Shown one piece after another: positions 35,908 through 46,536 of a DNA stretch of 64,000 bases (position 1 is the first letter of the stretch; each line of letters begins with the position of its first letter). The position numbers and the translations under genes are program-made. The notes beneath the pieces were generated by a model. The model saw only the letters and a program-made list of their open reading frames with translations. It did not search any database and was not told where the DNA came from. This DNA comes from Mercenaria mercenaria (lineage: Eukaryota > Mollusca > Bivalvia > Venerida > Veneridae). The stretch is taken from contig NC_069363.1 of the NCBI RefSeq assembly GCF_021730395.1, positions 45,127,001-45,191,000 on the forward strand, in the 5' to 3' direction.

Positions 35908-37685
35908 TGTTCAGTCATTTACAATATAACTATAACATGTTTGCCAAAGACGATTTTAAATTTTCCATTTATTTTTTGTTTTGGTTCAAGATGTAATGAA
36001 GTATACGCGTTTAGTCCTTGCTCCGCCTACTCTGTGATAGACAGATTATATCTTCACTTAAACTGATTTTTCATGCTTTTTATCTTACAGTTGATACGGC
36101 TATAAATTTGGGTAGCAAACGTATGCCCCTTGTAGGAAATGATTGACATATTGTTCTAGAAAGAAACACGGAATCACATTTTGTCAATTGAGCGGAAATA
36201 TCCAAAATTTATATATTGGTTTGATGCAAGGTAGTTGTATGCAGCGACAAGATCATATCCATCTAGTACATTTACTTTATCATTATTTCATCACATTAAG
36301 TACTTCTTCATGAACATGTACACAGTTTGACAAAATATTAGCTATTTCAATTCTATATCTGCTTTAAGAATTCTGTATGCATGAGTGTTAAAATACAAAG
36401 AAAGTCTATTGGGATCTCTGTTCGTGAGACGGGAGAGAAGTCCTAATTGTAACATATTGATGCGAAACTTTGGCACAAGAACTGACAAAAGGCTTTTTAT
36501 TAGTTTAGATTCACAAACGACCTGTAATGTCAGGAATGACAATGGTCAGTCTTTTGAATATTACTGGTTGCAAATAAAGTTCATTCAATACAGGGTAACA
36601 TTACTTAAGCTGGCAACAGTTGACGTGCTGTGGACTGGTCGCAGCTTGTCCAATATGATATTAGGAATAACACTCAGACATTTAAGACATTTCTCTTAAT
36701 TACAAGCTCGCACAATTCATCTAATCACAAGTTTTAGACCAACTGTAAAGCGTAATTTGTCTTTATTATTGCAACTTCCTTATTCCTTCTTTCAGTTTGA
36801 AGATAAAACAAACAACTGCACGGCTACTTGTTAAATCAATATCACTTGAAAAAACCCTATATATCTAGAATTGAAGATACAACTTCTTAAAGACTCTTCA
36901 GATATCTGTAATAAGACAATCCCATTTATCTTCAATCAGTCTAAATTTCTTTTTTTATCTACTTGTCGATGATGGCATATCAAGCTGATTGCTTTCTTAT
37001 GTTGCAGTTACAACTCTTCCGGGACAATTTGTTTTATTTTATACCCAATAAGAGGACTTTATTTATTTTCACAAAACATTCACCGATAATAAATTCGGTC
37101 AACAACAGTCATTATCGAACCCAAACAGAACAGTAAGCGTTTCTTTATAATTTACCGAACTTAGACATTCCGTTTGTGCGATCAGGTATTCTAACTAGTT
37201 CGCCAAGTGTGGCCGAATAATTTGGTTTACTTGATATAGTTATGTTTTGTTTTTTCGTATGTCTTCTAATATTTGTTGTTGCGTGCACCTGGCAAGGTCT
37301 TTTAATGAATTTCATACCCAGTTGGTGTATTGTTTATAGTTCTGATTAGGTATAAAGCATTCAAGATACCTTAGGTATTTAGACAATGACGTCTTTCCAG
37401 ATTTTGTAAACTTTACAGCTAAAAAAAATACTAAAGCATTTTTAGCAAATCAAAAGTTTGAATCATTAAATGAAGCCAAGCAAATAACGACAGACAGTGT
37501 CTGTTCGTGAGTCATAAAACCGCTACACGTCACCTGATAAGCCTACCTAAGTTTAGGCATAAATCCTATAAAATCATTGATTGGAAAATGATCACAAATG
37601 TCAAGACATAATTACAATACTGAGACCAAATACAGGGCGACACACCGTACTGTGGGAGCATGGAATGCAGCCAATCAAATAATAG
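35908..37685. other. 5' flank of gene 1, nothing further supported
   Basis: I see no exon or clear promoter element beyond the upstream ORF at the start codon. A GC-richer patch (ttagtccttgctccgcctac, 36012) lies about 100 bases upstream of the start codon. The frames 36342-36542 and 36385-36699 are opposite-strand shadows without domain character. Confidence 0.35.
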
Positions 37686-37689
37686 CAGT

Positions 37690-37985
37690 TTTAATCTCTG
37701 TGTGTGTGTCCGTGTGTGCGTGTTTGACATTAGCGTCCTCCTACTGTGTCTAATTGTAGCATTTAGCACAATACCCAACTTCATAGTGCTGCCTAACTTG
37801 AGAATCCCAGAACACGCCGATCATTATCCCTACCCAGTCACATTGTTCTAACACCGGGCTGGCCAGTCCTACCTCTTAATGCTGGTATCATTTCTATCCT
37901 CTTTGGAATGATGCGACAAGGAGGTGACCCGACGGTCTCCTGCACTTGAAACGGGCGCCCTACCACTCAGCTTCCGAGGTGGTAC
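37690..37985 (-). mobile_element. tRNA-derived SINE with conserved central domain, copy 1
   Basis: On the minus strand: ctgagtggtagggcgcccgt (A box), a degenerate B box, then aggactggccagcccggtgt, aatgtgactgggta, gcagcactatgaagttgggt, attgtgc and a (CA)n tail. It has the same layout as 41029-41340 but is more diverged. Confidence 0.7.
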
Positions 37986-38606
37986 TGAGTATGAGAGGTA
38001 AGGAAGAGTACAAATCCTAATTCGTGCTATAGCTAAAATTGAAGATTTTATAAATTTTGCACTCAGTTTAAAACGTTGATACTTGAAACATCAAGGTTCC
38101 AGTAACTATAAACCATCGAAACACTTTTTAAAATTCTGTGATAAATAACCTCAAAGTTTAATATTGTTTCACGTAAAACTCAAAGCAGGATTTAGATTAA
38201 GGCTATAACTTCTCGGATTGTAATATATGTGTTATCATATATAAACTTCAAATGATTTTAACCACAGTAGCGTAAATTTATAGCGCATTTAATGTTTGGT
38301 GACTCATTCTTTACGGCCAATCTATAAAAACATCCATGTGTCTTGACGATTATTAAGAAATTTCCTTAAACCGCCAACTGTCTTTTTTCGACCTAAAGCA
38401 GTAATCGTACAATAGCAGGGACTTGTTTGTTTGTACTGTGATGTTTGAGTTGTACATTTATATTTGCAAGTGTCTTTTTACTTTCCTATTCAAAATAAGA
38501 CTGATACTGTGTGTTATTTTGCAACACATGCACTGTTTGTACGTCACAATTAATACGTTTTAACTTCAAACCTCATAGCTAAACGATCGAAAACAAAACC
38601 ACATAA

Positions 38607-38968
38607 ACAGGCAAATATTTGGTGAATACCTTCAAAGACGCATATAATAGTCATTTATGTGTTAGAATCGAAATAATATTTCTCAAATAGTGATTTTCCC
38701 TTACATAATATCACTGGTTTTCGTTCAGATGCGTATTTATATATATTCTAACATGGATCCATTTATTTTCCCTGTTAAACAAAGAAGTCTGAAAGTGTAG
38801 GTTTTTAGCGACCACTGGAAAAGAAAACACACGAAACAGGCAAATATTTGGTAAAGAAGTCCTCCAAAGATGAAGATAATAAACCTCGATGATGTGTTAG
38901 AATCGAAATAATATATCTCAAACAGTGATTTGATCTTAAATAGAATTACTGCTTAGCGTTCGGATGCG
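38607..38968 (+). repeat. direct duplication, ~229 bp apart
   Basis: aaacaggcaaatatttggt, gtgttagaatcgaaataata, tctcaaa.agtgattt and ttcg.tc.gatgcgtatt occur in the same order at 38607-38735 and 38836-38968. The linking part (taacatggatccattt, gttaaacaaagaag) is related to repeats at 8050 and 44811. Confidence 0.6.
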
Positions 38969-39309
38969 TATTGTTACATTACAAGGGCTGCAGCCTCGTG
39001 ACACAATTTCTTTGCATCTAAACTCTAGGCAATGAATTTATTATACGACAAATCACTAAATGCGATATATAATTTCGTAATTATAATTCCATCGCTCTAA
39101 TGTTTAGTTTGATGGTGCAAGAATTTTGTTTTCTGTTATACCGTTTAAAAGGAAAATCAGCTAAACATTTCTTCCAAAATACTTAGATACATTGTACATG
39201 TATATGTAATGTCTCACTGTAAAGTAACGTAAAACGTCATTTATTCTGATAGTCAGAATGTGTTTAAACAATGTGTTTTGATGTTTATTATTTGCTTTCA
39301 TGACAGAAA

Positions 39310-40616
39310 CCTATAAATAATAAAATCAGTAATAAGATCCCTTGGAAGCAAATAGTGCAGACATGCAAAATAATATGCAGACTCGGTTTGACTGAATGTA
39401 AACAAGAGCTGTCGGATGACAGCGCGCTCGACTATTCGAAGAATTGATTGAAGAATGGGGTCAAAATATTTCCATAGTTTTTCAGACTAAACAAAAAAAT
39501 GGATAAACAAAAAATGTTCCTGTATTTGTGGATTTCGATTAGTCTTGCACTAACTGGCAATGTGTGACCATGATGGCAAATATGTTAAGTTATATGTCTG
39601 GCAAAACATGGACTTATATGAAAAATTTAACTAATTTCCAAGTCCAAAAAGGGCCATAATTCAGTCAAAATAGTTGACAGAGTTATGTACTCTTGCCTAC
39701 AGATGGAAATCATGTTGATAAACTAGTGTTAAAAGTTTCAAAGCCACAGTTCAAATAGTTTTGACAAAACGCTGACTTGTTAAAAAAAACTGAACAAATT
39801 TCAAAGTCCAAAAAGGGCCATAATTCAGTCAAAATAGTTGTCAGAGTTATGTACTCTTGCCTACAGATGGAAATCATAATGATAAACAAGTGTTTAAAGT
39901 TTAAAGCCAAAATGTCAAATAGTCTTGACAAAACATGGACATATATAAAACAAAACCAATTTCCAAGTTCAAAAGGGCCATAATTCAGCCAAAAAAGACG
40001 AGAGTTACGTACTCTTGCCTATTGATAGAGACTATTATACTGAACAAGATATAAAAGTTTCAAAGCCATATGTCAAACACTTTACACAAAATATAAACTG
40101 GTACGAAAAACTTAACCAAGATTTCTAAGTCAAAAGGGGCCATAATTCAGTCAAAATGCTTGATGGAGTTATGTACTCTTGCCTACAACTGGACATTGTG
40201 ATGGTAAACAAGTGTTGAAAGTTTCAAAGCTTTATCTCAAAAGACTTTGTCAAAATGTGGACTGGTACGAAAAACTTAACCAAGATTTCTAAGTCAAAAA
40301 GGGGCCATAATTCAACCAAATGCTTGATGGAGTTATGTACTCTTGCCAACAACTGGACATGGTGATGGTAAACAAGTGTTGAAAGTTTCAAAGCTTTTTC
40401 TCAAAAGACTTTGTCAAAATATGAACTGGTACGAAAAACTTAACCAAGATTTCTAAGTCAAAAGGGGCCATAATTCAGTCAAAATGCTTGACAGAGTTAT
40501 GTACTCTTGCCTATAACTGGACATGGTGATGGTAAACAAGTGTTGAAAGTTTCAAAGCTTTATCTCAAAAGACTTTGTCAAAATGTGGACTGGTACGAAA
40601 AACTTAACCAGGGTGT

Positions 40617-40653
<37 letters not shown>

Positions 40654-40810
40654 TGGTGAGTAGGATAGCTCTACTTATTCTTCGAATAGTCGAGCTAAAA
40701 ATGTAACATTTCTCACGCCACTAGCACCGGCTCAAGCGGAATTCTATTACACAGATATAAGTTAAATAAATGGACTCCATAATCACAAAGGAAAACATTG
40801 AATCCAAGTA
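39310..40810 (+). repeat. dispersed repeat Q, copy 3, split by the 1.3-kb element
   Basis: Left half: aataagatcccttggaagca, gcagactcggtttgactgaa. Right half: caccggctcaagcggaattc, ttaaataaatggactccata and aaaacattgaatcc. Uninterrupted copies at 11440 and 16975 have these in one piece, so the inverted-repeat element arrived later. Confidence 0.6.
39402..40697. mobile_element. 1.3-kb inverted-repeat element with six tandem units
   Basis: CTCGACTATTCGAAGAAT (39427-39444) is exactly inverted at 40677-40694. Inside, a unit marked by ggccataattcagtcaaaat starts near 39653, 39826, 39976, 40139, 40305 and 40467 (150-173 bases apart), and a (GACGCC)n microsatellite follows at 40615-40652. No transposase. 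It interrupts an older repeat, whose two halves lie at 39310-39401 and 40700-40810. Confidence 0.75.
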
Positions 40811-41015
40811 CGGGAGAATTTTTAAGTCTCAAGTAAAGTTTCAAGTAAAACGAATTCGTTTATCAAACTTAACTTTCTTAGCTGCGTTTGAATAGGTGTT
40901 GTTTACAATTCTTATGCGCAAATTAACTCTTTTTTGGTTGTATATGTGATATGTTGCTATAGAAATGGAAAAAGAAAGGTGAAAGAAAGATAATTTGGCA
41001 ATTATCTTTGCTCGA

Positions 41016-41353
41016 ACAAGTTTTCGCAACCGCCTCAATAGCCTAGTGGTAGAGCGTCCGCTTCGAGTGCGGGAGGTCGTGGGTTCGATCCCCGGCCGCG
41101 TCATACCAAAGACGTAAAAAATGGTACTAGTAGCTTCCTCGCTTGGCGCTCAGCATTAAGAGGGTAGTAGTAGGACTGGTCAGCCCGGTGTCAGTATAAT
41201 GTGACTGGGTGGGGTATCATGTCACGTGTCTACGGCGTGATATTCTAGTGAGGCAGCACTATAAAGTTGGGCATTGTGCCGACACCGTCGTTTATATGAC
41301 TGAAAAAATGTTGAAAAAGACATTAAACCCGAAAACACACACAAGTTTTCGCA
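41016..41353 (+). mobile_element. full-length tRNA-derived SINE with conserved central domain, copy 2
   Basis: The body at 41029-41340 is flanked by perfect 13-bp target duplications ACAAGTTTTCGCA (41016-41028 and 41341-41353). The head resembles a tRNA (tagcctagtggtagagcgtc; B box GGGTTCGATCCC). The centre has ggtcagcccggtgtcagtat and aatgtgactgggtggggtat. The tail has ggcattgtgccgacaccgtc, gacattaaacccgaaaa and (CA)n. This is the arrangement of the widespread molluscan SINEs with a shared central domain. Confidence 0.85.
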
Positions 41354-41864
41354 GACACACTAAAGATCATTTTGTTCGTTTTTTTCCTGGGTCGGTAGGG
41401 GAAAGGGGTAAAGATTTATTTTTCTAAATCAAAGGATGATATAATTTCTTTGTATATTATAATTATTAACGCATTACTAGCTTACAACATTCCAGTTTGG
41501 TAAAATTCTACCCGCCAGACTTTTATTTCATGCCATGAGGTTGATTGTTTGTTGTGACATTTTCGGACTTCACTCGAGGAACTGTCAAGTTTTTAGACAA
41601 ATAAAAATTGCATAGTTGTTCATTACAGTGATTCATTTGTTCGACTCAGCGTGATGGACGAAAAGTAAATTCTATCTAGCAATCTGTGGTTGGTGAAATA
41701 TATATTTTATATAGACCAGTGTATATAATGTAAAAAGGTTTTAAGAAGCTGCTCTAATTGAACGTGGCTGCAACTATTCGATCTTTGTCATTGTTTCTTG
41801 ATTGCTAGAATCTTTATGAAGGTATAAATGTCAATCTCTTGGAAAGCTACTTCCTTACCATGTA

Positions 41865-42018
41865 ACGACAAGAGGGCAAACACCTCCATGTGGCAATGAT
41901 TTTTGATGAAACAAAATAATCTTTACAATCTTCGTAAAGGGCCACCAAAGAACATCTGTGTCAAATTATTTTAAAATTGGACCTGCTGTTTCTGACAAGA
42001 TTATTTTGATTAAGTTTT

Positions 42019-42084
<66 letters not shown>

Positions 42085-42460
42085 AAAAATGGCCACACAC
42101 CCTGGTGGCCATGTTTTTTGACGAATCAAAATAATTTGAACAGTATTTGCATTTATGTGAAATAATTCTTAAATCAGGCCCGAAGTTTCTATGACCTTTT
42201 GTTTTGGCCAAGAAGATTTTCAAAGCTTTTCCCATATATAAGTCTATATAAACTATGTGACCCCATGGGGGGTCATATTTGACCCTAGTGGGATAATTTG
42301 AACAATCTTGGTAGAGGACAATTAGATGATTCTGCATATCAAATATCAAAACCCTTTGGTTTTGTACAAGAAGATTTTTAAAGATTTCATTTCGGTTGTC
42401 ATGGCAACCTATATTAACCTTTGCGTGTGTCACGGAGTCTCCTAGTGGAGACAAATATTA
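41865..42460 (-). repeat. MITE-like element, reverse orientation, with (TA)n
   Basis: Phrases gtgaccccatggggggtcat, tttgaccctagtgggataat, aatcttggtagaggac, caagaagatttt and gttgtcatggcaacc recur in the opposite orientation at 58370-58600. A (TA)n run of about 30 units is at 42020-42080. The open frame on the minus strand (41966-42454) is this repeat. Confidence 0.55.
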
Positions 42461-42469
42461 TTTCATTTA

Positions 42470-43850
42470 CGTGTGTTATGGATATTCCTGGCTAGGGTAA
42501 TTTTTTATTTACCATTGCAGGTGTTCGAGAGGCACATGGAAGGGCAAACATTTATCACGACTCGCCAAGCGGAAATAACACTACTCTGTAACATTTGAAC
42601 ATATTAATTAAGAGTAAGGCTGTTGAGCAATGTTACCCTGTTTAATGTCCTACAGGGTTCCTTTGTCCTAACTGATTAACCTTTTCTACGTATGACCGCC
42701 TAATTATTAACACTATGAGGGAACGACACCAGCAGGTTAATATCGGCACAACAGTGACAAAAGAAAGGTAAATTTGCCATATGTCTGTAATACTAGATTT
42801 ACTAATAACAAACCTACACGTTACTTAATTTATGATGATTTATTTTGTACAACACATCACACAGGTGTAAAAACAAAGCAAATTTAAATTAACAATCAGA
42901 ATAGTATAAGAATTGTAAGAATTGTTCTTTGCCTAAATATATGATAAAATCCAAGCTTTTGGTGTTTTGTACAATTCAAGAATTAATGCAACGTGTAAAA
43001 CTGTTATAAAATTTAGCAACCAGTTTTGAAATATGTCTGTTTCAGGCGATAAACTCCATCTTTATGAACGACCTTTACTCTTAAATAAGTTTTAACTCTT
43101 GCTACTGAACTTTGTACAAATTAAGAATATAGATGCAACACATGTAATACTCATAAGAATCAAAACATTACAAACATGAAGTTTGTTACATTCATTATTA
43201 ATCAAACGAAAAATATTTACATTTTTTTGACATTCTTATGCAATAAAACAGTTCATGTAGTACCTCTACAGATTTCAAAATCATATGTTGCTGTAACTAA
43301 TGGTATGTTTAGAATATTGACATTAGTAAATATTTATATATTTCCATCTGATATCGTTTTGATTGTTTCGTCTCTGGCTGTAGAACTATCATATATATAA
43401 ATAACAATAAGTGAATATGAAAATGTGGCCACTGGCTTTAATTTCCTCGTATCATAAGTCAAAACAAACTATAAATACAGAAAAGAAAAACACAATCATA
43501 TTTCCAGATTTGAACGGTTACATGATAATGTTAAATAGAAGATGACATCTCTTTATTTTACTTTTTCACACTTTTAGCTGGTCCTGAAAAATACAAAAAT
43601 ATACAGATTCACACTTGAGTTAATACTAGAATAATCTTGTTTTCGGGTTCGCGGTATTCGCTACTCAAATATACTCGGTAAAAAAGTTCTACACACACGG
43701 ATGTTTTGGGTGACTATATTTTATTATATGAAACACAATAAACATGAATAAACCAGATTAAACTTTAATCAAAGCTTAACACAGAACTGAAAACTAAAAT
43801 AAAATCCAAGTATCCGTTCTTGAGTAATCCATAAAAGAAATCCCCAAGGG
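42470..43850. other. AT-rich intergenic DNA, nothing supported
   Basis: No exon, SINE or inverted-repeat element was recognised. The short frame 43176-43400 is AT-rich and without domain character. Confidence 0.4.
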
Positions 43851-43859
43851 TCCTCTGTC

Positions 43860-44075
43860 AAAAATGGTTAAATCACTGTTTTACTATCAGACACTAATAA
43901 TGCGTATATCCTCCACGCTGAATGTGACACTCTGCTTGATACCGCTGATTAAGACGAATGAACAACAATACTCCGGTGGATTCCAAATATCGCTGCAATA
44001 TCCTGGCGTCTCATACCAGCTTGTAAATGTCCCAGGGCACGAGCCCGGTCTTCATTAGTTAGTCGTCTAAACGGA
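43860..44075 (-). mobile_element. fragment of a Tc1-like transposase gene
   Basis: On the minus strand 44075-43950 translates to RPFRRLTNEDRARALGHLQ, then AGMRRQDIAAIFGIHRSIV, the N-terminal helix-turn-helix of Tc1-like transposases (L..EDR.RAIG.L.AGMSQ..VA..FGVHRSTI). A frame change then leads into LNQRYQAECHIQR. The DDE catalytic part is absent, so this is a decayed fragment. Confidence 0.7.
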
Positions 44076-44810
44076 CGCCTTTACTGTGACAGTGGCCAAA
44101 CTTTGAATATGGATCGCAAGTTTATTTTCTTTTAAAAAATTCATTTTACAAACAAAGTAATTAAGTAATTAAGTTACTAGTGTTTGATTGATCAACAATA
44201 GAATAAATTACTCATATTCCGGACTTAGTCTGTGTGTATGTTCAGTGTGTGAGGAAAGAATGCAAGCAAGACTATTCTGAGCACTTTTCAAATTTACTGC
44301 TAATTTTGCCATTTTTGAAGGCTTACCCCCAGTGCATATAAACTGTTATAACTTGATCATTTATTTATCGATTTTTATTCTGTTTCGACTAGTGTCCTTG
44401 TAACAGATATCTGTTGACTATGGTAAATACAAAAACGCATGTAATTTTTTAATTAGCGCTATAATGAAGAAAACATCCAGCTCTGCAGGACTTTTTTATC
44501 GAGTATATATTTGCTCTTTTGAAGTCTTATTGCGTAGTTTTAAAAGGCATATTATGTAACTGTCCGGTTGCTTTAAATCTGTTAATTTGTAACGTGTCTT
44601 ACTTAACGTTTTAGCCGCTTGGCAGTATTCTTTTAATACAAATAGAAATATATTTTTTTAAAAAACATACCAGCTGATGTGGTCTAATATATTGCAATCT
44701 TTTCCCTGAAACAGTTTTGTAACATTAAACGTTTTGCATATTTCAATTACTAAAAGTACATTAAGGCTTAAAATTTTAACACAGTTGTTTTTATTAAATA
44801 CTGCAGTGTG

Positions 44811-45520
44811 TATGCGAGTTAAACAAAAAGGAAGTCAAGCTATAAACGAAGTTGACGCACGGACCAGTAGTAGGACATTATGAGGGAAATTATGACTTCA
44901 AATAGCCGCGTGACCTGTGGTTCATTCCTACTTGGATTAATACAGTACAGTATACATTAAATCATCATGTTTTAACGAGCGTATTTAAATGAAAATAAAC
45001 AAGACAATCTTGTGGTTCATGATCTGATTTACCATTGTCCGTCGTTCAGATGCACGGAGCCTTCAAATATAAAATACTGCTAACCTAAACTCTGAAACGT
45101 GGTAAAACAGACAATAAACAACGCGAAGGCGTTGAATGTTTGAAAATTTAAAAGAAATTACTAATATTACTAAATAAAACCATGCATACCCATTCACTGG
45201 ATTTGGTAGAACAGTGTTCGCCAGTTTTCTGTAAACAAAAAGTGCACATTATTTCAATTTTAACACAATGTTGAAAATTGTAAACAGTCATTCGTGACCT
45301 GGTGGTTATGGTCGCTACTCTTCATTTCTTTCGGTTCGATCTCGCTCAAGCGTCATGTAAAGAAACAAGAAAGCATCTAGTGATCTTCAGACGTTCGTTA
45401 CGGTTCTTAGGTGTCCTGTGTGTACATGAAATAATTCCCGGAGAATTCCGAGTAGTTTCCTTCATAATTTAAACTGGAACGACACCGTAGTTATGTCATG
45501 CATTATGTGGGTGTTACTTA
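44811..45520 (-). pseudogene. duplicate of the gene 2 tail-exon region
   Basis: This is a direct copy of 46260-46880 about 1.4 kb away, sharing gagttaaacaaaaaggaagt, ttttaacgagcgtatttaaa and aaaataaacaaga. It includes a second copy of the tail exon at about 45228 on the minus strand, with an intact acceptor and an open frame (KLANTVLPNPVNGYAWFYLVI against KLATSVLPNPVNGYAKFHLVI). It could be an alternative last exon or a dead duplicate. Confidence 0.65.
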
Positions 45521-45616
45521 ACAATATCGCAACCTTTTCCCTGAAACAGTTTTATAACATTAAACTATCTGCATATTTCAATTACTGAAAATACATAAGG
45601 ATTTTGACTCTAGGTG

Positions 45617-46110
45617 TGTCCATTTGTTGATTATCTCCCTGTATTTGAAAACCTTGTTAAGGGCATAACTCAAATACTATGTAAGATATTGACTTGATAC
45701 TATACATATTGATAGCGGTCAGTAAGAGAGTGTCTAGTGACAAGTAAACAAATTCCTTTGTCGGAAAATAGCTTTAAGCTAGTGTTATATGTTTTATTCT
45801 TATCCGACGTTAAATAAATCTTCTTGTATCTTGTATCTTGTCTTATTTCTGAGTTATCTCCCTTTTTGAAAACTTTGTCCGGGGAAAAACTTGCATACTT
45901 TGTAAACTATTGCCTTCATACTTTACATATTGATAGAGGTCAGTGAGAGAGAATGCAGTGACAAGGAATCATAACTCTAGGTGGTCTAACTTTTTTATTT
46001 ATCTCCCTTTTTAAAATCTAATCCGGAGCATAACTCGAATACTATGTAAGCTATTCACTTCATACTTTACATATTCATAGAGATCAGTGAGAGGGAGCGC
46101 AGTGTAAATG
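45617..46110 (+). repeat. three ~120-bp tandem units
   Basis: Units at about 45617, 45841 and 45985 share 'atctccct.tttgaaaac', 'gggcataactcaaatactat', 'cttcatactttacatattga' and 'gaggtcagtgagagag'. They separate the two copies of the gene 2 tail region and resemble the internal units of the inverted-repeat elements elsewhere. Confidence 0.6.
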
Positions 46111-46536
46111 AACCACAAGTCTTGCTGAGCACATTTTTCCTTAACATAACATCCGTGATTGTAAAGCCTCTTATGCTACAGTATTTTCAGGGCGCATTCA
46201 TCGGTGTTACCAATCACCTTGTTAAATACTGAAGCTGTATATATAAATAGGCTCATTTTGTATTTGAGTTAAACAAAAAGGAAGTCAAGCGTTGTATATT
46301 GTCCTATAAACTTCCTACTTGGATTAATACAGTACAATATACATTAAATCCTCATGTTTTAACGAGCGTATTTAAATGAAAATAAACAAGATATTCTTGT
46401 GGTTCATGATCTGGTTTACCATGGTCCATCGTTCGATGCGTGGAGCTTTCGAATATCAAATACTACTCACCTCAACTCTGAAAAGTTGTAAAACAGACGA
46501 TAAACAACGCGACGGCGTTATGTTTTAAGAAACTAT

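Noticed and set aside
41966-42454. 162-codon minus-strand frame
   Set aside because: It crosses the (TA)n tract (IYIYIY) and a dispersed element also found at 58370.
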